A stretch of 64,000 nucleotides of DNA, from NCBI GenBank assembly GCA_024743215.1, contig JANSWZ010000001.1:1225803-1289802 (forward strand), written 5' to 3'. This document shows positions 47,053 to 55,378 of the stretch, piece by piece; within the stretch, counting starts at the first letter, position 1; each line of letters starts with the position of its first letter. The DNA is from Alphaproteobacteria bacterium (GTDB lineage: Bacteria > Pseudomonadota > Alphaproteobacteria > Rhizobiales > GCA-2746425). Under the pieces are notes generated by a model. The model made no database searches. It was given only the letters and a program-made list of their open reading frames with translations, and was not told the DNA's origin. The position numbers and the translations under genes are program-made.

Positions 47053-48147
47053 CTAGTTAGTCTGTCGCGCATTGAAAAAAGCTGCCTGAGACACTTTTGA
47101 CCATGGTCCCAAGCGGTCTTTTGCAGCCTGCATTGACTGGTAAATCCGGGAAGACAGATCGTCAGTTGCGCCAAAGCTTGCCATTACGTCTTTGGCAGCC
47201 AATCTGGCCGCGTCCAGAATTGGTTCCGGGTAAGGACGCACATTTACCTGGAAGTCTTTGACAAGGCGTTCCAGGGCAGATGCATTCTGCCATTCGGCCT
47301 CCGCCAATGCATAGGCATTTTCAGCCCGACAGGCGTTTTCGACAACAGCTTTCAGGTCCGCATCAAGTGCGTTCCAGGCCTCAGTCGAAATGATGGCTTC
47401 GCCTGTGCCGTTCGGCTCGTGGAAACCCGGCCAATAATAATGTTTCACCGCCCGATGAAAGCCCATGGCCATATCTGAAAACGGGCCAAGAAATTCTGTG
47501 GCATCAATAACGCCGGATTGAAGAGCTGGCAGAATTTCACTTGGCGCGATGGTCACAGGGCTTGCACCCATGCGTTCCAGCACCTGACCACCCAGCCCGG
47601 GCATACGTATTTTCAGTCCTTTGAAATCATCCAGCACATTCACCGGTCGCCGGTACCAACCGCCCATCTGAAAGCCGGTATTTCCTGCCATGAAGGGCTT
47701 CAATCCGAACGGTGCATAGAGTTCATCCCACAGATCCTGCCCACCGCCATGTTCAATCCAGCTGATGTGCTCTATCGGCGCAAGGCCAAACGGCACAGCA
47801 GTAAAAAATGGAGCGGCCGAAACCTTGCCTTGCCAGAACAAGGCGGCAGTGTGCGCCATTTCCGCAGCGCCATTGGAGACAGCATCAAAGACCTCCAAGG
47901 CAGGAACCAGTTCACTGGCGGCATACAATCGCAATTTCATACGGCCACCTGACATGACGTCAATCCGATCGGCCAAACGTTGCGCAGTCACGCCGGGACC
48001 CGGCAGGTTTTTTGGCCAGGAGGTGACAAATCGCCATTCAACCAGCCCGGCTGCAATGGCCGGCGTTGCAAGCGTGGCGACAGATGCTGCACCCGCTGTT
48101 GAAACTGCTACAAACTGCCTGCGTGACATGTTTTTGAAAATTGTCAT
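47053..48147 (-). CDS. TRAP transporter substrate-binding protein (DctP/TakP-like), Tat-exported
   Basis: A 364-residue periplasmic solute receptor. The N-terminus carries a Tat signal (MSRRQFVAVSTAGA ... TPAIA). The mature part closely follows the TakP-type 2-oxo-acid/monocarboxylate receptors: VTSWPKNLPGPGVTAQRLAD, SELVPALEVFDAVSNG, DLWDELYAPFGLKP and FKGLKIRMPGLGGQVLERMG. Where TakP has DAAEW the sequence reads DATEF, a change at the ligand pocket. No DctQ or DctM permease gene is nearby. The ATG at 48147 overlaps the thiD stop by 4 bases, so it is the last gene of the TPP-riboswitch operon. A link to thiamine precursors or to 2-oxo acids is therefore possible, but unproven. Confidence 0.88.
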   Translation of the reverse strand: MTIFKNMSRRQFVAVSTAGAASVATLATPAIAAGLVEWRFVTSWPKNLPGPGVTAQRLADRIDVMSGGRMKLRLYAASELVPALEVFDAVSNGAAEMAHTAALFWQGKVSAAPFFTAVPFGLAPIEHISWIEHGGGQDLWDELYAPFGLKPFMAGNTGFQMGGWYRRPVNVLDDFKGLKIRMPGLGGQVLERMGASPVTIAPSEILPALQSGVIDATEFLGPFSDMAMGFHRAVKHYYWPGFHEPNGTGEAIISTEAWNALDADLKAVVENACRAENAYALAEAEWQNASALERLVKDFQVNVRPYPEPILDAARLAAKDVMASFGATDDLSSRIYQSMQAAKDRLGPWSKVSQAAFFNARQTN

Positions 48148-48980
48148 TTTGAACCCTCCAGAACCTTACTGGTCCAGTATGCATGAAAATGGTTAACTGG
48201 TCCCGGCCCTTGCCCGATGGACAGTTCGTCGGCTCGGGCAATGGCATGGGACAGATATTTCTTGGCGTCTTCAATCGCCTCGGGCATGGAATTTGCTTTG
48301 GCAAGACCCGCGGCTATTGCGGCAGATAATGTGCAGCCAGTGCCATGGGTGTTTTTGGTCTGCACTCTTTTTGCGGAGTACCATCGCCTGTCGTTCGGAC
48401 TCAGATACAGATCATCAGCCGTTTCACTGTCAAAATGGCCACCTTTCAAAAGCACGGCTTTTGCTCCGATCTCAAGCAATTGTCTGGCCTGGGCTTCCAT
48501 GCCAGCTTTGTCCTTGGCAGGTTCTTCACCCAGCAAGACCGCCGCTTCAAAAAGATTGGGCGTGATGAGATCAGCCATCGGCAGAAGCGTTTCCCTCAAA
48601 CTTTCAATGGCATCATCTGACAGCAACAGGCTACCGGACGTGGTGACCATCACCGGGTCCAGCACAATTTGTCTGACCCTGTGCTTTTCAAGACCGGTTG
48701 CAACGGCCTCGATGATGGATGTCTGGGACAACATTCCGATCTTTGTGGAAACCACAGCAAGATCGGAGTAAACCGCATCCATCTGTGCAGTGACAAAATC
48801 AATCGGCACATCGTGGATAGCCGTCACACCGAGAGTGTTCTGTGCGGTCAATGCGGTCAATACACTGGCCCCATAGACGCCCATGGCAGAGAATGCTTTC
48901 AAATCCGCCTGAATTCCAGCCCCGCCGCCTGAATCCGATCCGGCAATTGTCAGTGCAATGGGTGTCGTTGAAGCGGTCAT
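48144..48980 (-). CDS. thiD: Hydroxymethylpyrimidine/phosphomethylpyrimidine kinase ThiD
   Basis: A 278-residue ribokinase-fold enzyme that phosphorylates HMP twice to give HMP-PP. The start motif is TIAGSDSGGGAGIQADLKAF, followed by MGVYGASVLTALTAQNT; the catalytic end is TKNTHGTGCTLSAAIAAGLA with the base Asp/Cys turn. It is complete. It overlaps thiE by 4 bases upstream and the TRAP receptor gene by 4 bases downstream. As part of a riboswitch operon with thiM and thiE it serves salvage of the pyrimidine moiety; no thiC gene is present in the window. Confidence 0.97.
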   Translation of the reverse strand: MTASTTPIALTIAGSDSGGGAGIQADLKAFSAMGVYGASVLTALTAQNTLGVTAIHDVPIDFVTAQMDAVYSDLAVVSTKIGMLSQTSIIEAVATGLEKHRVRQIVLDPVMVTTSGSLLLSDDAIESLRETLLPMADLITPNLFEAAVLLGEEPAKDKAGMEAQARQLLEIGAKAVLLKGGHFDSETADDLYLSPNDRRWYSAKRVQTKNTHGTGCTLSAAIAAGLAKANSMPEAIEDAKKYLSHAIARADELSIGQGPGPVNHFHAYWTSKVLEGSK

Positions 48981-49627
48981 AAAGTTCGTGCCTCATGAAT
49001 GATGTTATGGAACTCTGTCGCCGCGGCCCGCACATCCGCTTCCATAAAAATTGCGGAGATGAGTGCAACGCCATCCGCGCCAGCCTTGATCAGTTGAGAG
49101 GCACTGTGCTGATCAATCCCGGCTATTGCGCCCACAGGAATTGGTGCGCTCGTTCTCTCGCGACAGAGCGCCGCCAACTCGGTCCATCCATGAAGGCCTA
49201 TGCTGACAGGATTGTCCTTTGACTGCGTTTCAAACACACCACCAATACAAACATAATCCAGTCCTTCGCGCGGAAATTGCGTAGCGTCCTGCCGTGTCTT
49301 GATGGACAGGCCAATGATTGCATCCGGTCCCAATAATTGGCGCGCATCAGCCACCGGCATATCGTCCTGACCGATATGCACGCCGTCGGCGCCACTCGCC
49401 AGCGCAACGTCCACCCTGTCATTCACCAGGAATGGAACCCGGCCTGAGATGGCTGAATTGATAATGTTTGCTCGCGATAGCATGTCCCGCGTGGAGCTTT
49501 CCTTGTCGCGCAATTGCAACAGGGTACAGCCACCGGCAATTGCCGCGTCAGCCAATTCGCCCAGGTCGCGGCCAAGACATCGCCGAGGGTCGAGAATGCC
49601 ATAGAGGGAAAGATCAACCTTGGTCAT
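48977..49627 (-). CDS. thiE: Thiamine phosphate synthase ThiE
   Basis: A 216-residue TIM-barrel enzyme joining HMP-PP and thiazole phosphate. Conserved parts are CTLLQLRDKESSTRD (pyrophosphate-binding), PFLVNDRVDVALASGADGVHIGQDDMP (described as motif, residues about 65-90), IGLSIKTRQD and GVFETQSKDNP, then VGAIAGIDQHSASQLIKAGADGVALISAIF at the phosphate site. The length is normal. It overlaps thiM upstream and thiD downstream by 4 bases each, so the whole operon is probably translated in a coupled way. Confidence 0.97.
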   Translation of the reverse strand: MTKVDLSLYGILDPRRCLGRDLGELADAAIAGGCTLLQLRDKESSTRDMLSRANIINSAISGRVPFLVNDRVDVALASGADGVHIGQDDMPVADARQLLGPDAIIGLSIKTRQDATQFPREGLDYVCIGGVFETQSKDNPVSIGLHGWTELAALCRERTSAPIPVGAIAGIDQHSASQLIKAGADGVALISAIFMEADVRAAATEFHNIIHEARTL

Positions 49628-50385
49628 GAAATGCGTCCCAGTTTTTCGATGTCAGCAGGCGTCAATTGGTAGAGCGCATCCAGAAATGTGGGCACAAAAC
49701 TGCCCGGACCTTTCGCTTTGTCCGCTGCTATTTGACCAGCAACACCAAAGCACATCAGCGCTGCAGTCACAGCAACAAACCTGTCATTCCCGACCGCCAG
49801 AAATGCTGCGATCACCCCGCCCAGCGCACATCCGACTGCGGTGGTTTTGGCCATCAGGGGATCGCCGTTTTGCAGCCGAACGGTTCTACCGTCAAACCGG
49901 ACAATGTCTGTGATGCCGGTTTCAGCCAGCACCGTTTTGCTTGCATTGGCCTGTATGCCCAATATCTCTTCAGCGTTTCCGCGCATGGCGGTTGGCTCTA
50001 GCGCCAAAATTATTTCGCCGAGCTGCTTTCTGGATTGTGATTTATGCGCAAAGACCGGGTCCAGAACAAAAGGTCTGCCAAGCCCGCTCGCTGTCTCAGC
50101 AGCAATTAACGCTGCCTGGCGTCGGTCAGCGTCTAATGTGCCCAAATTTATCAATGTTGCATCGGATGCGGAGACAAATGCTCCGATCTCATCCGGTGCG
50201 ATGGTCATAGATGGCTCGACGCCGAGGGCCAGAAGCACATTGGCAGTAAAGGTCTGAGCAACCGAATTCGTGATGCAATGCACATGCGGCTGCGTTGCGC
50301 GCACTCTATCCAGCAATGAAGCTGCTTCTGCTTTCAGAAAATCGGAAGATGTGTCTTTATCGTTCAGAGCGTCTTTGTCGTTCAA
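49624..50385 (-). CDS. thiM: Hydroxyethylthiazole kinase ThiM
   Basis: A 253-residue ribokinase-fold enzyme phosphorylating the thiazole alcohol. Conserved parts include HCITNSVAQTFTANVLLALG, PSMTIAPDEI, LDPVFAHKSQSRK and KTTAVGCALGGVIAAFLAV. The start is TTG 50385, only a few bases after the end of the TPP riboswitch, which fits translational control of this start. The first residues hold a short direct repeat (NDKDAL/NDKDTS). It is the first gene of the operon thiM-thiE-thiD-TRAP receptor. Together these make a thiamine salvage pathway from imported or recycled moieties. Confidence 0.95.
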   Translation of the reverse strand: MNDKDALNDKDTSSDFLKAEAASLLDRVRATQPHVHCITNSVAQTFTANVLLALGVEPSMTIAPDEIGAFVSASDATLINLGTLDADRRQAALIAAETASGLGRPFVLDPVFAHKSQSRKQLGEIILALEPTAMRGNAEEILGIQANASKTVLAETGITDIVRFDGRTVRLQNGDPLMAKTTAVGCALGGVIAAFLAVGNDRFVAVTAALMCFGVAGQIAADKAKGPGSFVPTFLDALYQLTPADIEKLGRIS

Positions 50386-50389
50386 ACCT

Positions 50390-50482
50390 CATTCCCTCCG
50401 CCAGCATGATCTGGATCAGGTTGTCAGGGTTGGCCATATGCCTCTCAGCCAACCACGAACATGCGATCGGCACCCCTATGAG
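50390..50482 (-). promoter_or_regulatory. TPP riboswitch (THI element)
   Basis: Read on the minus strand, the classical conserved blocks occur in order: GGGGTGCC, then GCTGAGAGG, AACCCT, AACCTGATCCAGATCATGC and GGCGGAGGGAA. These are the pyrimidine- and pyrophosphate-sensing arms of the TPP aptamer. The thiM TTG start follows within about 8 bases, so ligand binding probably hides the ribosome-binding site. It controls thiM, thiE, thiD and, by overlap, the TRAP receptor. Confidence 0.97.
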
Positions 50483-50571
50483 TAAGATCTCCATTTAACA
50501 TGTTTTTCTAATTTGGCAATGGCGCGTGTGCAAGTGGATCTGAGTTCAATTTGGCGGTTGGCTCCACACGG

Positions 50572-52869
50572 CTAGGCGTCCTGCAACGCCTCCCAGACCC
50601 GCGATGGTGTTGCCGGCATGTCCAGATGCGTAATGCCTGCGCCCCGCGTCAACGCATCGACGACGGCATTCATGATGGCAGGACACGACCCTATTGATCC
50701 AGCCTCCCCCGCTCCCTTGATGCCAAGCGCATTGGTTTTTGAGGGCACATTGCGGGTCTCAAAGTTGAAGTCGACAACATCGTCGGCGCGCGGCATGCAG
50801 TAATCCAGAAAGCTGGCAGATAAGAGTTGACCATCCTCGTCGTAAACCGTGTGCTCGAGCAACGCCTGCCCAATGCCCTGCACCACCCCGCCATGAACCT
50901 GGCCAGCCAAAAGCATTGGGTTCACTGTCACGCCAAAATCATCAACGATGGTGTAATTCAAAAGCTGGGTGACGCCGGTTTGCGGATCTATTTCCAGTTC
51001 CACCGCGTGTGTGCCATTGGGATATGTCGCTTCATTCTGCTTGAATTCTTCCAAGGCAAATAGCTGCTCGCTGCTACGTTGGGCAATTTCGGCCAAGGTG
51101 ATCTGCCGGTCGGTGCCCACAATGCGAACCACGCCTTGATCCAACTCCAGATCCTGCGTCGCCACTTCCAACTCGTCGGAAGCCTTCTCCTTGATTTTCT
51201 GAGCCAGAGACTTTGCGGCCCATTCTACAGATACCGCGCCAAGAGGAATAGACCGGGACCCCCCAGTCCCGTCGCCCTGTCGCACTCTGTCGGTATCACC
51301 CTGAACAACATTGATTTTATCATAGTCCAGTCCAAGATGGCCTGCGATGAACTGGGCATATGCTGTCTCATGCCCCTGCCCATTGGACTGGGTTCCAATC
51401 AACAAGGTAACGGACCCGTCCTCATTCAGTTCAATGCGGGCTTCTTCAGATCCTGCAAAGGCACAGGCTTCTACATAGGTGGCAAACCCGAAACCACGAT
51501 ATTTGCCTGTTGCCGCACTTGCCTGTCGGCGCCTCTCGAAGCCTGCATGATCAGCTTTTGCAAGCGCTGCATCCATCTGACCAGCAAAATCGCCCGTGTC
51601 ATAGGTGCGGCGACCCGGTGTGCGGTATGGCATTTGCTCGGGCTTGATGAAGTTGCGTCGTCTGATCTCTTCAGGATCAAGCCCTGTTATGCGGGCCGCT
51701 TCATTGACTAAACGCTCAATGTGGTAGGCTGCCTCAGGGCGTCCAGCTCCGCGATAGGCATCAACCGGTACAGTGTTCGTGTAGACGCACTTCACCGTAT
51801 AATCCATGACAGGTATGTCATAGCAGCCGGTTGCCATGGTGATGCCGAGATAGGGGATGAACGGTGCGTATTGGGAAAGGTAAGCACCCATATTGGCGAC
51901 AAGATCCACACGCAGCGCCAGGAAGCGCCCGTCTTCATCCATGGCCAATTCTGCTGTCAGCACATTGTCCCGGCCATGCGCATCCTGGAGAAAATGTTCG
52001 GAGCGATCGCCGACCCATTTGATCGGTGTCGCCAATGTCTCACTTGCCTTTATGACCAGTGGATATTCCGGATAAACAAAGGCTTTCGGACCAAAACCAC
52101 CGCCCACATCGGGTGTGATAATGCGCATACGGGCTGGGTCGATCTTCAAAATATCATTACACAGAAAGTCACGCATGTTGTGACCACCCTGTGTGCCCAT
52201 GGTCACGGTGAAACGACCTGTATTTTCGTCATATTCGGAAAGACAGGCCCGCGTTTCCATATAATTGCAAACCAAACGGTTATTGGTGATGTCCAATTTC
52301 GCGATCTTGTCGGCCCGCGCAAATTCCAGATCAGTCTTCTGCTGGTCTCCACGGTGAATGAGGTTCGCCAGATTTGTCCCCAGCTCCGGCCAGACCAGAG
52401 GCGCATCCGGGTCCAATGCCTGTGCCGCTTCGACAATTATGTCGAGCGCATCATAGTCTACCTCAAGCAAATCAGCAGCTGCCTGAGCGTTTTCTATCGA
52501 ATCTGCAACAATGAAAGCGACCGGATCACCGACATGTCGTGCAACGCCGCTTGCCAGCGCAGTGCGCTTTGTTGCCGTTGGCATGGTTCCATCAGGCTGA
52601 CGTTCCAGACCATCACAGGGGATGGGACCCAAATCAGCAATGTCCGCGGCAGTCCACACCAGTCTCACTCCGTCAGCAGCCTTGGCGTCGTCCAAATTGG
52701 ACACGACGAATCGGGCATGCGCCATTTGCGAGCGAACAACAAAGGCATGAAGGCAGTTTTGTGGCGTGAAGTCGGCAGTGTAAGCGCCTTTTCCCTGAAT
52801 AAGGGCCGCATCTTCCTTGCGACGCACTGAAGCGCCCGTTCCGAACTTTGCCGGGGCCATCTGATTCAT
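50572..52869 (-). CDS. Xanthine dehydrogenase-family molybdenum-binding subunit (CoxL-like, form II)
   Basis: A 765-residue catalytic large subunit of a molybdenum hydroxylase. The active-site loop reads AYRGAGRPEA (about residues 370-380), the form II version, not the AYXCSFR loop of genuine aerobic CO dehydrogenases. The active Glu lies in GIKGAGEAG near the C-terminus. The other conserved parts include FGPKAFVYPE and QSNGQGHETAYAQF. ATG 52869 is chosen because GGAG is 6-7 bases upstream. No genes for the FAD subunit (CoxM) or the Fe-S subunit (CoxS), nor accessory coxD/E/G, are adjacent, so it must use partners encoded elsewhere. The substrate is unknown. Confidence 0.9.
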   Translation of the reverse strand: MNQMAPAKFGTGASVRRKEDAALIQGKGAYTADFTPQNCLHAFVVRSQMAHARFVVSNLDDAKAADGVRLVWTAADIADLGPIPCDGLERQPDGTMPTATKRTALASGVARHVGDPVAFIVADSIENAQAAADLLEVDYDALDIIVEAAQALDPDAPLVWPELGTNLANLIHRGDQQKTDLEFARADKIAKLDITNNRLVCNYMETRACLSEYDENTGRFTVTMGTQGGHNMRDFLCNDILKIDPARMRIITPDVGGGFGPKAFVYPEYPLVIKASETLATPIKWVGDRSEHFLQDAHGRDNVLTAELAMDEDGRFLALRVDLVANMGAYLSQYAPFIPYLGITMATGCYDIPVMDYTVKCVYTNTVPVDAYRGAGRPEAAYHIERLVNEAARITGLDPEEIRRRNFIKPEQMPYRTPGRRTYDTGDFAGQMDAALAKADHAGFERRRQASAATGKYRGFGFATYVEACAFAGSEEARIELNEDGSVTLLIGTQSNGQGHETAYAQFIAGHLGLDYDKINVVQGDTDRVRQGDGTGGSRSIPLGAVSVEWAAKSLAQKIKEKASDELEVATQDLELDQGVVRIVGTDRQITLAEIAQRSSEQLFALEEFKQNEATYPNGTHAVELEIDPQTGVTQLLNYTIVDDFGVTVNPMLLAGQVHGGVVQGIGQALLEHTVYDEDGQLLSASFLDYCMPRADDVVDFNFETRNVPSKTNALGIKGAGEAGSIGSCPAIMNAVVDALTRGAGITHLDMPATPSRVWEALQDA

Positions 52870-52995
52870 GCTAGGCTCCATCTGACTTAAAAATTACTCG
52901 TCGCGACAAGTGCTTAGGCTCATCCCCCCAAACATTAGGCACTTCTGTTCATCCTGTCTATTGTCACGCGATTCCCGCCACGGACACACATTATT

Positions 52996-53973
52996 ATGCC
53001 AGAACGGCTTCCTTACGCCACTCGCCTGCTCGGTCATTTGAAACGATGGGGACAACCGGCCAAGAACTGGTGGTTGTCGAAACCCGGCAATGTGCGCGGC
53101 GCATTGTGGATATTGGTGGCCGCCCTTTTCTTTTCAATCGGGGTGGTCTTCATCAAGGAAGTCGGGCAGCGAATTCATATCACGCAGATCTTGCTTGTAC
53201 GCCAGGGCGTGATGTTCCTCACCGTTCTGCCGCTTCTGGTGGGTAGTTTCCCCGGGGTTCTGAAGACGGACTATTTTTCCATCCACATGGCTCGCATTTT
53301 TTTAGCGCTGGTCGCCATGCTGACCGGGTTTTCCGCGGTTATCCATATTCCGCTGGCACAGGCAACCGCAATCAGCTTTGCGAAAACTTTCTTTATTACG
53401 CTGTTTGCCATCATGTTTTTGAAGGAAACCGTAGGTATCAGGCGCTGGTCAGCAGCTCTGATCGGATTTGTAGGCATTCTAGTCATGGTGAGGCCAGACG
53501 CTGATGGTCTCAACATATGGGCTTTGGCGGCCGTTGTGGGTGCGGCGGCCGCTGGCATGGTGATGATCATCCTGCGTTATCTGTCGCGGTTTGAGCGTAC
53601 CGTCACCATAATGACTTATCAGGTCATCTTCATCGGCATGTTGATGCTACCGGCGGCGATCTACTTCTGGAAAGCGCCCACACAGGAAGAATGGCTTCTG
53701 ATGTTGGGGATCGGCATCACTTCGTTTTTCGGGCAATGGTGCAACATCAGAGCCTTCCGGGTGGGCGAAGCCACAGCAATTGCCTCACTCGACTACACAA
53801 GACTTATCTACGCGACACTGTTCGGTGCTATCTTTTTCAGCGAATGGCCGACATTCGAAACGTTTCTGGGCGCTTTCATCATTATCGGTGCTTCGCTTTA
53901 CACGGTTGTGCGAGAGGCACAATTGGGCAAGCAACTTGCCCGCTCAGCCGAGGGTCGTGGCTATCATAATTAG
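52996..53973 (+). CDS. DMT-superfamily transporter (EamA type)
   Basis: A 325-residue protein with about 10 membrane helices in two homologous EamA repeats. Typical parts are ALWILVAALFFSIGVVFIKE, IPLAQATAISFAKTFFITLFA and FRVGEATAIASLDYTRLIYATLFG. Members of this family move metabolites such as amino acids, nucleotides or S-adenosylmethionine. It starts at ATG 52996, divergent from the CoxL-like gene with a 126-bp gap. Its stop overlaps the end of the convergent tolC-like gene by 4 bases. The substrate is unknown. Confidence 0.9.
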   Translation: MPERLPYATRLLGHLKRWGQPAKNWWLSKPGNVRGALWILVAALFFSIGVVFIKEVGQRIHITQILLVRQGVMFLTVLPLLVGSFPGVLKTDYFSIHMARIFLALVAMLTGFSAVIHIPLAQATAISFAKTFFITLFAIMFLKETVGIRRWSAALIGFVGILVMVRPDADGLNIWALAAVVGAAAAGMVMIILRYLSRFERTVTIMTYQVIFIGMLMLPAAIYFWKAPTQEEWLLMLGIGITSFFGQWCNIRAFRVGEATAIASLDYTRLIYATLFGAIFFSEWPTFETFLGAFIIIGASLYTVVREAQLGKQLARSAEGRGYHN

Positions 53974-55310
53974 TCTGAAAATTCAGTCAGATAGGCTGTT
54001 TCGTCATAGCCGCCAAGCTCTCCGATAGTGGCAAGCAATACGTAAGCGGCATAAGAACGATCATACTCGGCAAAAACCAGATCGATCTCTGCGTCCACGA
54101 CCCTTTCACGCGCATCCAACAAATCCGAAACATCCTTCGTACCGGCGTTATATTCCCTGCCCGTTCCATACTCAGCGTCCAAAGCCGCTTTTTTACGTGC
54201 CTGTAATGAGACGATACGATCTCTCGCAGTGAGATAGTCTCCCCAGGCGATGTCGGCGGCATACTGAACCCCTATTGCTGCATCTTGCGCTTCATACTCA
54301 CGCTGACGGCTGAGCGCCTTGCTTTTGCGAATGCCGGCATAAGCCTGTGGGGCGAATAGCGGAATTGAAACAGACACACCGATATAGCCTGTCTCCTCCA
54401 GGTCGGTTCCGTCAACCTGATCGTGACTCCAGTCATAACTGGCTGTCAGATCAACGCTTGGAAGAGCTTCCCCGAATTTGGCTTTTGCTGCATGGCGTGC
54501 AGCTTCAGAGCGCGCGACGGCAACCTTCACTTTTGGATTCTGGCTTGCAGCCCGGTCACGGACTTCAGCAGCACTTCGCGGCAATAGATGGTGCAGGGAA
54601 TCCGGTGCCATCAACGCGCTTGCAGATCCGCCTGTCAGCTTTTCATAAGTCAATTCACTGGTCCGCAAGCGACCCTGCGCCTGACGTTTTTCAGAGCGTG
54701 TCAATTCCAGTTGAATTCTTGCCAGTGCTATATCTGTCCGCGTGCCCTCTCCGAGCCGAAAACGAACTTCCTGACTGCTACGAATTGCCGCAAGGTTTTC
54801 TGCGTTTTCCGTGCGCAAGGAAACGATCTGGCGATCACGGATAACACCGAGATACGCATCGATAGCTTCCAGAGAAAGCTCTTGCTTCTTGTCGAAGCGC
54901 TCGAGTGTGACTGCTTTTGCTTCAAATTTTGCAGATTTCAGGCCGTGAACATGCTGACCACCACGAAACAGCGGCAAAGTCGCGGTCACACCATAGGAAT
55001 AGGTCTTTGAGGAACTATCTGTTGTCGTTCCACCATTCTCGATGTGAGAGCTGCTGTGACCATAGGAGAACTTTGCACCAAGTGAAGGGAGAAATGCGGC
55101 TCTGGCTTCATCAACGGCTGCCTTAGCGCCGTCCTTGCGTGCGTCAAAAGCAGATAATTCTGCACTGTTTTGATAAACTTGAGGCAACAAACCAGGAAGG
55201 TCCTGAGCCTGCAACGCACCTGAAACGGAAATCAGGCACAAAGCCGACGCGCCAGACAGCATAAAGACTCGGTGCAACCACCAGTTTTTGATGCATAAAT
55301 TGCGCGACAT
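53970..55310 (-). CDS. TolC-family outer-membrane channel of a type I secretion system
   Basis: A 446-residue outer-membrane efflux protein with a signal peptide (LSGASALCLISVSGALQAQ). The duplicated TolC helix-barrel pattern is present: AFLPSLGAKFSYGHS, YSYGVTATLPLFRGGQ and GYIGVSVSIPLFAPQAYAGI. The place in the operon, after HlyD and two ABC exporter genes, makes it the outer channel of the type I secretion system. It could also serve the RND pump at 22336, which lacks one. It starts at ATG 55310. A CtrA-type box lies 53 bases upstream. Confidence 0.93.
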   Translation of the reverse strand: MSRNLCIKNWWLHRVFMLSGASALCLISVSGALQAQDLPGLLPQVYQNSAELSAFDARKDGAKAAVDEARAAFLPSLGAKFSYGHSSSHIENGGTTTDSSSKTYSYGVTATLPLFRGGQHVHGLKSAKFEAKAVTLERFDKKQELSLEAIDAYLGVIRDRQIVSLRTENAENLAAIRSSQEVRFRLGEGTRTDIALARIQLELTRSEKRQAQGRLRTSELTYEKLTGGSASALMAPDSLHHLLPRSAAEVRDRAASQNPKVKVAVARSEAARHAAKAKFGEALPSVDLTASYDWSHDQVDGTDLEETGYIGVSVSIPLFAPQAYAGIRKSKALSRQREYEAQDAAIGVQYAADIAWGDYLTARDRIVSLQARKKAALDAEYGTGREYNAGTKDVSDLLDARERVVDAEIDLVFAEYDRSYAAYVLLATIGELGGYDETAYLTEFSD

Positions 55311-55362
55311 GAGATCCTAGCGAAGCAAGTGTGAAAGCTGCCGCATCATCATGGATTTATGC

Positions 55363-55378
55363 TTAATTTTTACTTAAC
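55363..55378. promoter_or_regulatory. CtrA-type box before the tolC-like gene
   Basis: TTAA-TTTTTAC-TTAAC matches the CtrA consensus TTAA-N7-TTAAC. It straddles the hlyD stop codon (55374-55376) and lies 53 bases upstream of the tolC-like start. It could drive the channel gene separately from the rest of the operon. It is a motif match only, in A+T-rich DNA. Confidence 0.3.

Noticed and set aside
51079..52830. Long plus-strand frames opposite the CoxL-like gene
   Set aside because: The minus strand encodes a clear molybdenum hydroxylase subunit; the plus-strand frames show no family features.
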